A stretch of DNA of 64,000 nt from Thioclava sediminum. GTDB lineage: Bacteria; Pseudomonadota; Alphaproteobacteria; Rhodobacterales; Rhodobacteraceae. Shown one piece after another: positions 27,401 through 35,544 of the stretch. Location: assembly GCF_002020355.1 (NCBI RefSeq), contig NZ_MPZV01000001.1, positions 1,178,001 to 1,242,000 of the forward strand, given 5' to 3'. The number at the start of each line of letters is the position of its first letter. The stretch's first letter is position 1. The translations under genes and the position numbers were made by a program. The notes under the pieces are model-generated. The model did no database searches. It had not been told where the DNA came from and saw nothing but the letters and a program-made list of their open reading frames with translations.

Positions 27401-29517
27401 CCATATCCCTGCATCTCAATCCGAAGGGCGGTCAATTCACGACGCAGCACTTCGCCCCACTGGAGGATCATTACACCGAACAGACTATCCAGACGCATGT
27501 GATGGCTGCCTATGGCGAGAAAGGTCTCAATGGCATCAATGATGCAGAACGGTTGGCGGCCGATTACTTCGTGCTCGATCGCGACGCGTTCATGCGCCGC
27601 TGGATGCCCGGGCGCGGGACCGAATTTCGGCGGCAAGCCACCGGCGAGGTCTGGAAGCAGATCGTTGAAGACCTGGGCAACAGCACGCAGGAAAAAATCG
27701 TTCAGGACGAACGCGAACAGACGAATGTGCTGGTTCTTGCCGGACCAGGTTCGGGCAAGACCCGCGTGCTCGTTCATCGCATCGCGTATCTAGTGAAAAT
27801 CAAACGCGAGGATCCAAGTGGAATTCTCGTTCTCGCCTATAACCGACACGCCGCTGCGGAAATCCGTGAACGGCTTCGTCGCCTCATAGGCGACGATGCG
27901 CGTTTCGTGACCGTCTCCACCATTCATGCGCTCGCAATGCGGCTCGTCGGCGCAAGCTTTGCCGGCCGCGCCAGTGCGGAGGGCCAAGACTTCGACACGC
28001 TCCTGATGGATGCGGTGCGCTTGCTTCGCGGTGACGGACTGGACAAGGTCGAAGCAGAGGCGCTGCGCGACACGCTCATTCAAGGCTACCGCTGGATACT
28101 CGTCGATGAGTATCAGGATGTCGGCCCGGAAGAATATGCACTGATCTCAGCCGTGGCCGGGCGGAGCTTAGAGGACCCGGATCTGCGGATCAGCCTTTTT
28201 GCCGTCGGCGATGACGACCAGAACATCTATTCCTTCGCCGGTGCGTCCATCCGTCATATCCGACAATTCGAGCAAGACTACAGCGCCAAGCCATTCTTCC
28301 TGACCGAGAACTATCGCTCGAGCCAACATATCATCACGGCCGCGAATGCCGTGATCGAAGCGGCCTCCGAGCGAATGAAGCTCGGCCACGACATCACGGT
28401 CGACAAAGACCGGATCAAAGCCCCACCCGGCGGTGTTATGGAGAGCCTGGATCCCGTGGCACAGGGACGTGTGCAGATCCTGAGTTGCCCGGCAGGAAAT
28501 GACGCACAGGCGATGGCGGCGCTCGAGGAAATGGTGCGCCTGTCGCAATTGATCCCGGACTGGACATGGTCGCGGGCCGCAATCATCTCGCGAGACTGGC
28601 GCAAACTCGCGCCAGTGCGCGACTTTGCGGAAGCGCTCGGCATTCCGGTCGAGTTCGCGAACGAAAAGCTGCCCGGACTGTGGCGCATGCGCGAGATGCA
28701 GAGCTTCATAGAGGCGCTTCGCGCGGACCATGGGCGCGTCGTCTCGCTGGGCGATCTCACCGAAATTCTCAATGCGATCCCGTCCTCGCGCTGGACCGAT
28801 CGCATCGGCGAGGGTCTTGGCCTGCTCGCGCGAGAAGTGGATGGCCGAAACCTACCGGCACCGGATGTGATCGAGTGGTTCGCCGAATGGTCACGCGAGG
28901 CCTGGGGCGAACAACGCGGTCTCAAGCTCCTGACAGCGCATCGGGCCAAGGGGCTCGAATTCGACGATGTTGTCATTCTCGATGGTGGGTGGGAACGCCC
29001 CTCGCGCAACGAAGATCAGGATGCGCCGCGCCGCCTGTTCTACGTCGCCATGACGCGAGCCCGCCGCAACCTGATCGTCATGAGCAACGACAATCATGAA
29101 TATCTACCCGCCCAGTCGATCTCTATCGTCAGCCGGACAGCAAATCCGGATTTAACAGCTTTCCCGGGCCCGCGGCGCTACTATCAGTCGGCAGAGATGC
29201 GGATGGTCGATCTATCCTTCGCGGGCCGACAACGCGCAGGTCACCCCGCCCTGCGTGCAATCCTTGAAGCGAATGTTGGAAACGCGATCTCCCTGACGCT
29301 GGAGAATGATCGCTGGTATCTAAAGGATGCTCAGGGCCGCAGCCTCGGTCGAATGTCGAAGAGTTTTGTTCCGCCGCCGAATACCCGTTTTGCCCGAGGC
29401 GAAATCGCCGCAATTCTACGCTGGCGGAAGGAACACGGTGACGAGGCCTTTCACCATATGCTGAAGCGCGATGCTTGGGAGGTGGTGATACCGGAACTGG
29501 TGTTTGAGGCGAATTAA
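24403..29517 (+). CDS. Exonuclease-RecQ-UvrD triple-fusion helicase/nuclease
   Basis: This 1704-residue protein joins three machines. Residues about 15-150 look like a DEDD 3'-5' exonuclease: AIDLEVD (Asp20, Glu22), GHNILRHD (about 70-77) and DPEFDARL (about 130-137). Residues about 300-640 are a RecQ helicase: PTGTGKS (324-330), DEAH (427-430), TATA (about 465), and QEAGRAGR (615-622) as motif VI. Residues about 1090-1590 are a UvrD/Rep-type SF1 helicase: GPGSGKT (about 1115-1121), DEYQD (about 1235-1239), GDDDQNIYSFAGA (about 1269), NYRSS, TAHRAKGLEFD and YVAMTRAR. The middle holds winged-helix-like regions. It should unwind and degrade or remodel DNA ends or forks. The exonuclease-RecQ order recalls eukaryotic WRN. 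It has no obvious ribosome site. Confidence 0.9.
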   Translation: MHWGTDKTGSVFLERCVAIDLEVDPSTARIFSLAAASAVIGSEALILGSRLESGLPRLEEFCADFDHVIGHNILRHDLPHLMAASPRLARLAQAPIDTLWLNPLAFPRNPYHHLVKHYQDGRLQSGHVNDPEFDARLVLEVLSNQIGAFAEIGRRSPDALVAYHYLCSRMPRSDGFDRLFTAIRGAPMPDIATARNAIERLLEASSCAAQRKEVLNDLDDSALSWPLAYALSWISVAGGDSVMPPWVRAQFRDAARIVRTLRDTRCGDTACQYCAAHNDPKQALSRWFGFESFRPEPVDEFGRPLQERIVETAMRRESLLGILPTGTGKSICYQIPALSRFDKTGALTVVISPLVALMADQVQGLARAGISTAVTINGLLSLPERQDALDKVRLGEAAILLISPEQLRSTSVRSVLAQREVGLWVLDEAHCVSKWGHDFRPDYRYVSRFIKESSGEDIAPVLCLTATAKPDVVHDIREHFSTRLGCKLTLLDGGASRTNLSFSVLPTQRQTKLADILTALEEDLPASGVSGAVVYCATRNSTERVAEFLRQQGLAAERYHAGLTADEKREIQEAFRVGELRVIAATNAFGMGIDKPDIRLVVHGDVPGSLENYLQEAGRAGRDRDPAKCVLLFNSEDVDRQFNLSARSRLARHEIGAILKAVRRLDVRSGKKGEVIATPGEIVHEEKDREFQRDSATEDTRVKTAVAWLEEATLLRREENRVQVFPASLLVRSVDQVRRILDAAEITGNRKKQLLSIVQHIINAPADEGISTDQLSGASGLTGPALRKAMTDLEALGIANNDTNITIHIHIGGASSSRARFEAAARLERDLIAQMREDAPDADNGEPSAFNLAATSQALREKGHGTVRPDVVESLLRGMAQDGRDMEGGRGNLHLRKASRSSLFVRLQRSWSVIEKTAELRRLGAERLLEHLVGRVQKGLRGKDIAVETTLGALLSAITGDAMLRSSVNDPNKLMDRALLWLHEQQVVALGKGLSVFRPAISLHLNPKGGQFTTQHFAPLEDHYTEQTIQTHVMAAYGEKGLNGINDAERLAADYFVLDRDAFMRRWMPGRGTEFRRQATGEVWKQIVEDLGNSTQEKIVQDEREQTNVLVLAGPGSGKTRVLVHRIAYLVKIKREDPSGILVLAYNRHAAAEIRERLRRLIGDDARFVTVSTIHALAMRLVGASFAGRASAEGQDFDTLLMDAVRLLRGDGLDKVEAEALRDTLIQGYRWILVDEYQDVGPEEYALISAVAGRSLEDPDLRISLFAVGDDDQNIYSFAGASIRHIRQFEQDYSAKPFFLTENYRSSQHIITAANAVIEAASERMKLGHDITVDKDRIKAPPGGVMESLDPVAQGRVQILSCPAGNDAQAMAALEEMVRLSQLIPDWTWSRAAIISRDWRKLAPVRDFAEALGIPVEFANEKLPGLWRMREMQSFIEALRADHGRVVSLGDLTEILNAIPSSRWTDRIGEGLGLLAREVDGRNLPAPDVIEWFAEWSREAWGEQRGLKLLTAHRAKGLEFDDVVILDGGWERPSRNEDQDAPRRLFYVAMTRARRNLIVMSNDNHEYLPAQSISIVSRTANPDLTAFPGPRRYYQSAEMRMVDLSFAGRQRAGHPALRAILEANVGNAISLTLENDRWYLKDAQGRSLGRMSKSFVPPPNTRFARGEIAAILRWRKEHGDEAFHHMLKRDAWEVVIPELVFEAN

Positions 29518-29603
29518 TTCACCGCAACGGCTATACTGCCCCTCAGCAGACAGGGAGGCCATGCTGCCGAGAGGCTATTTCCGGACGCTCTCTCGCCAGA
29601 GCC

Positions 29604-29635
29604 AAAGTCCGGAAAATTTGACTTTTCCGGACTTT
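29604..29635 (+). terminator. Perfect 13-bp hairpin after the helicase fusion gene
   Basis: AAAGTCCGGAAAA (29604-29616) pairs perfectly with TTTTCCGGACTTT (29623-29635) around a six-base loop. It lies between the helicase stop and the next small gene, so it is a terminator candidate (T-rich arm end) or an operator. Confidence 0.55.
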
Positions 29636-29669
29636 CTCTATGAGATTGACGCCTTCAATGGAGGTCGCC

Positions 29670-29879
29670 ATGGGCGCACATGAAATCGTCGGAATGCTCG
29701 GGTTCCTCGCTTTTGGCGCGGCGGCGATCATTCCTGTTTTGATTGAACGCGCTCGCGACTACAAGCGTCTCGCGGCTGATTTTGGTGGCCTCACCGAGGA
29801 AGAAGTGCAATGGCTCAAGAGCCAACCGATCTCCGACGATGCCTACTTCGAAGTCGGTGATGACGACGCCGGCGAGTAA
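29670..29879 (+). CDS. Small single-helix membrane protein, paralogue of the 17811-18035 product
   Basis: The 69-residue protein starts at the ATG preceded by GGAGG five bases upstream. It has one transmembrane helix (about residues 5-25) and a short basic stretch (ERARDYKRL). The tail LTEEEVQWLKSQPISDDAYF and an acidic end follow. The tail corresponds residue for residue in pattern to the product of 17811-18035. It sits after the helicase gene and its hairpin. Function is unknown; the paired occurrence at both sides of the island is the notable point. Confidence 0.7.
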   Translation: MGAHEIVGMLGFLAFGAAAIIPVLIERARDYKRLAADFGGLTEEEVQWLKSQPISDDAYFEVGDDDAGE

Positions 29880-30312
29880 AGTTTCGCGCGGCAAGGTCAG
29901 AGATGGACGGGCATCTGACACCTCAGTTGCCCGAAGTCGCGAGCCGTCGCAATAGCTGCTGTCAGTCGGCTTCGGTGCTCGATAAACGACACATGACACC
30001 CGAAATGCATATTATCGAGCAGGCAAAGCACAGCGCGTGCAGGTGCTCGATAAACCGCATAGAGGTGCGCGGTTCGCGCTGTGGATACCATTTATCGAGC
30101 ACCCCCACTCCGCCGTAAGTCATTGATATGTTTTGAAAGCGGGGTTTATGAAATACAGCAAAACGAGCAGCCCGGGTTTGGCGCAGTCTAGTCACCGGCA
30201 AGGTGATCAGCTGGTTGGTTACTCAAAGAACAATGTGGCCGAACGGCATTGTCGTCGTATCGCCGCAGGAAGGCCGCGAGCAGGAGCCCGCAGCCTCGAG
30301 AGAAACGATGAA
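29880..30312. other. Right edge of the island, gene-free, with repeated sites
   Basis: No convincing gene. It holds four copies of TGCTCGATAA (see separate entry) and runs into the 3' end of benD at 30313. If the island was inserted by the 14531 integrase, its right boundary probably lies here. Confidence 0.45.
29974..30103. repeat. Four copies of the TGCTCGATAAA motif
   Basis: GGTGCTCGATAAA occurs at 29974-29986 and 30042-30054. The inverse TTTATCGAGCACC is at 30091-30103 and a shorter inverse ATTATCGAGCA at 30011-30021. Copies three and four make a perfect 13-bp inverted repeat 36 bp apart. They look like protein-binding sites (recombinase arm sites, iterons or operators). Confidence 0.7.
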
Positions 30313-31113
30313 TCACCCGGTATCACCACCTGCAACCACCAGAGTGCTGCCGGTGATGTAGGACGCCTCTCGTGACGCAAGGAAGAGAATCGGCGCAACC
30401 TGCTCATCGAGTGAACCGTAGCGCCCCATCATGGTCGAGCTTTTAACCTGCTCGACCGCCTCCGCCATCCAGCCTTGCTCAGCCTCGGTATCGCCTTTGG
30501 CATTACGCGGGATACGGCGAGGCGGCGCTTCCGTGCCCCCCGGAGCGGAGGCCACGACCCGGATATTTTCGCCCGCGACTTCCATCGCGAGGCTGGCCGT
30601 CAGCGCATTCACCCCTCCCTTGGCCGCCGAATAAGGCACGCGATGGATGCCGCGCGTGGCGTTGCTGGAGACATTCACGATGACGCCCCCACCCCGCGCG
30701 CGCAGATACGGCAGGACCGCATGGCAGGACCAAAGCGTTGGCATCAAGGACCGCTGAATCTCGGCCTTGATCTGCGCAGGCTCGAACTCTGCGTAAGGCC
30801 GCATCCGGATTGCGCCCCCGACACCCGTCACGAGGATGTCGATCCCGCCGAACGCATCTATCGCTCCCTCCATGACCGCCTCGGCGCCCGCATAGGTTTC
30901 AAGATCGGCCACCACCGCTTTTGCCCGGCCTGGACCCGCAGCGTTGATTTCAGCCGCAACCTCGGAGACAAACTCCGCCCGGTCCGCAAGAAGCACATCC
31001 GCCCCTTCCGCACAGGCTCGGGCGGCCACGCCAAGACCGATGCCTTGCGCCGCTCCGGTCACGACCATGACCTGCCCCGCAAAGCGCCCCGGGAAATGAT
31101 CCGTTGCGCTCAT
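30313..31113 (-). CDS. benD: 1,6-dihydroxycyclohexa-2,4-diene-1-carboxylate dehydrogenase (BenD), SDR family
   Basis: The 266-residue short-chain dehydrogenase has the NAD site VVTGAAQGIGLG (about residues 17-28) and the catalytic YxxxK in VPYSAAKGG (about 158-162), with NVSS as the serine motif. The start at 31113 is fixed by an ATGA overlap with benC. In benzoate catabolism BenD oxidises the cis-diol made by BenABC, releasing CO2 and giving catechol. The order benA-benB-benC-benD on one strand supports the call. The last residues (LVVAGGDTG) are the typical SDR end. Its 3' end abuts the island boundary. Confidence 0.88.
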   Translation of the reverse strand: MSATDHFPGRFAGQVMVVTGAAQGIGLGVAARACAEGADVLLADRAEFVSEVAAEINAAGPGRAKAVVADLETYAGAEAVMEGAIDAFGGIDILVTGVGGAIRMRPYAEFEPAQIKAEIQRSLMPTLWSCHAVLPYLRARGGGVIVNVSSNATRGIHRVPYSAAKGGVNALTASLAMEVAGENIRVVASAPGGTEAPPRRIPRNAKGDTEAEQGWMAEAVEQVKSSTMMGRYGSLDEQVAPILFLASREASYITGSTLVVAGGDTG

Positions 31114-32141
31114 GCGGCCTCCGAGGTGCTGATATCCGCGGGCGTAAACTTCTCGTAATGGAAGCTCGCCGGCACGATGTCCTTCTCCGCGAGGAAGTTG
31201 CGCACCGCCTCCACCATCGCAGGTGGCCCGCAAAGATAGACGTCCAAATCGCCGTCACGCAGATCCGCATCGCTTAGGTGATGGGTGACATAACCTTTCT
31301 GCGGATGGACACTGGACTCATCGGCCACACAGCAGGCGAATGTCAGGTTCGGCAAACGCTGAGACAGCGCCTCGAGCCGCGCAACTTCCACCAGATCGTC
31401 ATCCGTCGTCACACCGTAGACGAGGTGAACCGGTTGCGAGACTTCCCCGGTCTCGGCCATAACTTCGAGCATCGACAAAAGTGGCGCAAGGCCGGTCCCA
31501 CCGGCCAGCATCAGCACCGGGCGCTGAACCTGCCGCAGGAAGAAGCTCCCATAAGGGCCTGTGAACGACATCTTCTCTCCGAGTGTCACTGTCTCTGTCA
31601 GATGCGTGCTCATCGCCCCGCCGGGCACGTTGCGAATGAGGAACGACGCCTCGGACGCACCGGGTGCCGAGCTGAAGGAATAGGAGCGGGTTTGCCCATC
31701 CGGGAGAGCGATATTCACGTATTGCCCCGGCAGGAAGTCGAGTGTCCCTGGGTCAGGCAGCGTCAACCCCAGCCGGATCGTCGTCGGCGATACACGGTCG
31801 AGCGTGCTCACCTCGACCGCGAACTCCGCAGGGGTCAGCTTGCAGCTCGACGAGGGCACCGGGACCGAGACGATGCAATCCCCCGAGGGCACCATCTGGC
31901 AGGAGAGAACATACCCCTCCTGCGCCTCGTCTTCCGACAAGGCTTCCTCGAGGAAATCATCCCCGAGATCGAAAACTCCCTGCTCGCAACGGCACTTGCA
32001 GGTGCCGCAAACCCCGTCCGAACAGTCGACCGGCAGATTCACCTTCTGGCGATAGGCTGCGTCCATCACCGTTTCCATCGGCTTGACCTCGATGACACGG
32101 GTCACGCCATCTTCGAAATTGAGCGCTACGCGATAGCTCAT
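31110..32141 (-). CDS. benC: Benzoate 1,2-dioxygenase reductase component (BenC)
   Basis: The 343-residue electron-transfer protein starts with a plant-type [2Fe-2S] ferredoxin: Cys40, Cys45 and Cys48 in CSDGVCGTC and Cys81 in VLSCQM. An FAD-binding beta barrel follows (RSYSFSSAP, GPYGSFFLR). The NAD-binding lobe has LMLAGGTGLAPLLSML and ends with VYLCGPPAM. This domain order (ferredoxin first) is that of BenC/XylZ/AntC, which pass electrons from NADH to the oxygenase. The gene lies 12 bases after benB and overlaps benD by four. Confidence 0.92.
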   Translation of the reverse strand: MSYRVALNFEDGVTRVIEVKPMETVMDAAYRQKVNLPVDCSDGVCGTCKCRCEQGVFDLGDDFLEEALSEDEAQEGYVLSCQMVPSGDCIVSVPVPSSSCKLTPAEFAVEVSTLDRVSPTTIRLGLTLPDPGTLDFLPGQYVNIALPDGQTRSYSFSSAPGASEASFLIRNVPGGAMSTHLTETVTLGEKMSFTGPYGSFFLRQVQRPVLMLAGGTGLAPLLSMLEVMAETGEVSQPVHLVYGVTTDDDLVEVARLEALSQRLPNLTFACCVADESSVHPQKGYVTHHLSDADLRDGDLDVYLCGPPAMVEAVRNFLAEKDIVPASFHYEKFTPADISTSEAA

Positions 32142-32153
32142 GATTGCCTCCGA

Positions 32154-32654
32154 TCACACATGATAGACGTCGATGACCTGATGGATGTAATCGTCCTTCA
32201 GGATCACTTTCTTGGCGGCAATCAGCGGCGTGTCGCCCGACAGATCCACCGTATAGAAAGACGTTCCGAAAAAGCTCGTCGTCGTCTTGTAGCGGTGGCT
32301 CAGCGTGTGCCAGTTGAACCGCAGATCGATCTCCGTTTCGCGCCGCTCGAGAATTTCGACATTGCTGATCATATGATTGGTGCGCGGCTCAGGCATCGTC
32401 GCGCCGGAGCGTTCGGTCTTGATCCGAAAAACCCGGTCCTCGAGCCCGGCCCGATCGGGGTAATAGATCAGGGAGACTTGGCTTTGCGGGTCCTCGATCA
32501 GCTGATCGTCATCGTCCCAGGACGGCATCCAGAAGCTCGCCTCGGGCGCGTAACATTCGAGCCAGCGATCCCATTCCCGATCATCGAGCAAGCGCGCTTC
32601 GCGATAGAGAAACTGCGTAAGTGCGGTCAGATCATTTGCCAAAGGCGCGTTCAT
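32154..32654 (-). CDS. benB: Benzoate 1,2-dioxygenase small (beta) subunit (BenB)
   Basis: The 166-residue protein matches ring-hydroxylating dioxygenase beta subunits. It has an N-terminal helix followed by [23 protein letters not shown], the conserved D(D/E)R.WDxW...Y.P..W box, and ends [11 protein letters not shown]. The fold is a curved sheet that scaffolds the alpha3beta3 oxygenase. Its start overlaps the benA stop (ATGA). Subfamily choice among benzoate, toluate and anthranilate enzymes rests on the neighbouring benD. Confidence 0.9.
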   Translation of the reverse strand: MNAPLANDLTALTQFLYREARLLDDREWDRWLECYAPEASFWMPSWDDDDQLIEDPQSQVSLIYYPDRAGLEDRVFRIKTERSGATMPEPRTNHMISNVEILERRETEIDLRFNWHTLSHRYKTTTSFFGTSFYTVDLSGDTPLIAAKKVILKDDYIHQVIDVYHV

Positions 32655-34003
32655 GCCAGTTCCTCCACGCGGCTCTGTGCCTTTTCTGCCTCAAGCGCCT
32701 TCAGAAGAGTCTCGGCCCAGAATTCGTGCTGACGAACGAAAAGCCCTTCATCTTCGGCACGCTCTGCGCTGAGGATCGGGTTCATTCCCATCGCCTTGGC
32801 GTTTTCATCTGGGCCATTCTCCCAGCGGGTGGCTCCGCGGCTCAGGTCGTTCCAAACGCCATCCGCGGCGGCGTAGGCCTCTTGGCACGCGCGGAATTCT
32901 TCCAGATCGTCGGGCGTGCCCATTCCTGAAACGTTGAAGAAGTCCTCGTATTGCCGCAGGCGCAGCGCGCGCTCTTCCGGCGGCTCGCCGACGGGGGCGA
33001 AGCAGTAGATCGTGATCTCGGTCTTATCGACGGAGATCGGACGCACCACCCGGATCTGGGTCGAGAACTGATCCATAAGGTAGACATTGGGATAGAGGCC
33101 GAGATTTCGCGTCTGGTTGACGATGAAGCTCGTCTTCTCCTCGCCCAGGCGTGCGGCCAGCGCGTCCTTGTGATTCCAGATCGGGCGCACTTCCGGATTC
33201 AGTGTCCGGGTCCACAAAAGGATATGCCCCTGCTCGAAGCCGTAGACACCACCCGTGGATTTCGACCAACCATTGGCATCGACGGCCTTGGTGCCCTCTT
33301 CCTTGCGGTGCCCCATCGTGGCGGAATAGTTCCAGTGAACCGAGCTGACGTGATAGCCGTCTGCGCCGTTCTCCATCTGCAGCTTCCAGTTCCCGTCGAA
33401 CGTGTAGCTGGAATTTCCGCGCAGAACCTCGAGCCCCTCAGGTGCCTGATCGACGATCTGATCGATGATGACGCGGGTTTCGCCAAGATGCTTTTCCAAG
33501 TCCGCCACGTCGGGGTTCAGCGACCCGAAGAGGAAGCCCTTGTAGCTGGCGAATTTCGCAACCTTCTTGAGGTTATGCGAGCCATCCCGGTTGAAGGCTT
33601 CGGGATAGGCGCCGGTCTTCCCGTCTTTCACCTTCAGCAGCTTGCCCGCGTTGTTGAAGGTCCAGCCATGAAACTGGCAGGTGAAACTCGACTTGTTGCC
33701 ATGCTTGCGACGGCAGAGCGTGGCGCCGCGATGCGCGCAGGCGTTGACCACGGCGTGCAACTCACCTTCCTTGTCGCGGGTGATGATGATCGGCACCCGC
33801 CCGATCCAGGTGGTAAAGTAGTCGTTGTTCTGCGGAATCTGGCTCTCATGAGCGAGATAAACCCAGTTACCCTCGAAGATATGCTTCATCTCGAGTTCGA
33901 ACATCTCTTCATCGGTGAAGATGTCGCGGCGACAGCGGTGAATACCGGTCTCTGGGTTCTCGATCACCGCGTTCTCGATACGGGATTTCAGGTCGTTTGC
34001 CAT
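32651..34003 (-). CDS. benA: Benzoate 1,2-dioxygenase large (alpha) subunit (BenA)
   Basis: The 450-residue protein starts at the ATG behind AGGAGGA. It has a Rieske [2Fe-2S] site (Cys89, His91, Cys109, His112, in CAHRG and CQFHGW). The catalytic domain includes the mononuclear-iron segment [14 protein letters not shown], carrying the two histidines and the bridging Asp. Length and sequence style fit BenA/XylX. It inserts O2 into the ring of benzoate (or a substituted analogue) to make the cis-diol. It is the promoter-proximal gene of benABCD. Anthranilate activity cannot be excluded, but the adjacent benD argues for benzoate. Confidence 0.92.
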   Translation of the reverse strand: MANDLKSRIENAVIENPETGIHRCRRDIFTDEEMFELEMKHIFEGNWVYLAHESQIPQNNDYFTTWIGRVPIIITRDKEGELHAVVNACAHRGATLCRRKHGNKSSFTCQFHGWTFNNAGKLLKVKDGKTGAYPEAFNRDGSHNLKKVAKFASYKGFLFGSLNPDVADLEKHLGETRVIIDQIVDQAPEGLEVLRGNSSYTFDGNWKLQMENGADGYHVSSVHWNYSATMGHRKEEGTKAVDANGWSKSTGGVYGFEQGHILLWTRTLNPEVRPIWNHKDALAARLGEEKTSFIVNQTRNLGLYPNVYLMDQFSTQIRVVRPISVDKTEITIYCFAPVGEPPEERALRLRQYEDFFNVSGMGTPDDLEEFRACQEAYAAADGVWNDLSRGATRWENGPDENAKAMGMNPILSAERAEDEGLFVRQHEFWAETLLKALEAEKAQSRVEELA

Positions 34004-34154
34004 AGGTCCTCCTCCAATCTGGCGCGTTCCTGCAACGGCAGGGTCTTGGCTGGATCGTCGGGCCGAGCGGCTGGGAGACCGACCGTCAGGGTGCAAAAGG
34101 TAGTTCCCGAAAAACCGGGTTTCGGAGCCATCTCGCGGCTCTTCAGACCTAATA

Positions 34155-34170
34155 GGTATCGAGCGATACC
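34155..34170. promoter_or_regulatory. Palindromic operator candidate in the benA-lysR intergenic region
   Basis: GGTATCG-AG-CGATACC is a perfect 7-bp dyad with a two-base spacer. It lies between the divergent benA and LysR-type genes, where a BenM/CatM-like regulator would bind. The GTAT/ATAC bases recall ATAC-N7-GTAT sites, but the arms are inverted relative to that consensus. Confidence 0.5.
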
Positions 34171-34286
34171 TCCCGACGGGTAGCGTCCTCCTCTACCCGG
34201 CTCAATCAAGCTTCGGCTAAACTGACAAAGTGAGAGGCGTTTGGCCAAGACCAAGTAAGTCTGCCTTTATGCCGGGAGGGTATAGT

Positions 34287-35207
34287 ATGGAAATGCGGCA
34301 GCTCCGCTATTTCGTGGCGGTGGCGCGGGAGAGGAGCTTCTCGCGTGCGGCGAACACACTCAACATGGCACAGCCTCCTCTGAGCCGGCAGATTCAGATG
34401 CTCGAGGCGGAGATGGGCGCGGAGCTGATCGACCGCTCGGTGCGTCCGTTGCGCCTGAGCCCGGCTGGGCGTCTGTTCCTGAAGCAGGCCGAACAGATAC
34501 TCGGCCATGCCGAAGCGACGAAGGTGATGATGACGCGAACGATCAAGAGCGCCAAGCGCAGCGTGGTCTTCGGCTTCGTCGCCTCGACGATGTATGGTCG
34601 ATTTCCAGCACTGATCCGAGGTTTTCGCAAGAAAGCCAGCGATATCGAAGTGCATCTCGTCGAGATGAGCAGCCTTGAACAAATCAACGCCTTGAAGGAA
34701 GGAAGGATCGACGCGGGTTTTGGCACCCAGCGGTTCGAGGACACTGACATCCGGCGCGTTCTGCTGCGTGAAGAACAAATGATCGTCGCCCTTCCGATCA
34801 CGCATAACCTGGCCGGAACCGACGCGCCGCTGCCCCTGTCGCGGGTCGCCGAAGAGCCGCAGATCCTTTACCCGAGCAAGCCGCGCCCGAGCTACGCCGA
34901 TCAGGTTCTGACCGTCTTCCACGACCACGGATTGACGCCGATGATCGCCCATGAGGCCCGCGAATTGCACATCGCCCTCGGCCTCGTCGCGGCCGAGGAG
35001 GGTATCGCGGTCGTGCCTGCTTCTCTGGACAGGCTCCGGATGGAAGGCATCTGCTATCGTCCCATCGAGGAACACCCCACTTCGCCAATCTTCATGAATT
35101 ACCGGCAAGGAGACACCTCGCCGCCCATCTGCCTGATGAAGGAAGTCATCTGCGAAATGTATCCCGACTGGGGTTACGCCGTGCCGGAGGGCCTGCGCGA
35201 GCCCTGA
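34287..35207 (+). CDS. LysR-family regulator (BenM/CatM/CatR-like)
   Basis: The 306-residue protein begins MEMRQLRYFVAVARERSFSRAA, the standard LysR winged-helix opening, with LNMAQPPLSRQIQMLEAEMGAELI as the recognition part. The effector domain follows (about residues 90-300). GGGAGGG precedes the ATG. It is divergent from benABCD, as benM and catR are. It therefore probably activates the operon in response to benzoate or cis,cis-muconate. The effector is inferred only from context. Confidence 0.9.
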   Translation: MEMRQLRYFVAVARERSFSRAANTLNMAQPPLSRQIQMLEAEMGAELIDRSVRPLRLSPAGRLFLKQAEQILGHAEATKVMMTRTIKSAKRSVVFGFVASTMYGRFPALIRGFRKKASDIEVHLVEMSSLEQINALKEGRIDAGFGTQRFEDTDIRRVLLREEQMIVALPITHNLAGTDAPLPLSRVAEEPQILYPSKPRPSYADQVLTVFHDHGLTPMIAHEARELHIALGLVAAEEGIAVVPASLDRLRMEGICYRPIEEHPTSPIFMNYRQGDTSPPICLMKEVICEMYPDWGYAVPEGLREP

Positions 35208-35544
35208 CCCCTTGCGGAGCAGTTTCATTCTAAGCGAGCCACGCACTGCGTGGCCCTATGAAGCACGTGTCAGAGGAAGGAACACGACCGTCGGGGCATG
35301 ACCTTTCTCGCGATACGCTCTTCGTGCCTGAGCGATCTGCCGGATCGAAAACATCCCCGCCGAAGGATACGCGCTGTGGGAAAGATGGGGGGGCCGGATT
35401 TACCAAAAATCGAACCGAGTGGGTCGGCAAAAGGACGCAAGCCATACCCCTGGAGGAAAGCTTCTTTGCCGAGACGACCAATTCAGCTCAAAAGCAGGGA
35501 AGACCGCTCTCGATCGTCCGCTTGACTAGATATAGGCGCGTGTG
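35208..35544. other. Intergenic region with one small hairpin
   Basis: No gene is convincing. GCCACGCA-C-TGCGTGGC (35238-35254) is a perfect tight dyad just after the LysR gene and may end its transcript. The rest leads into an IS5 fragment. Confidence 0.45.

Noticed and set aside
30133-30375. 80-codon frame at the island edge
   Set aside because: It overlaps the benD 3' end on the other strand, lacks a ribosome site and has no recognisable motif.
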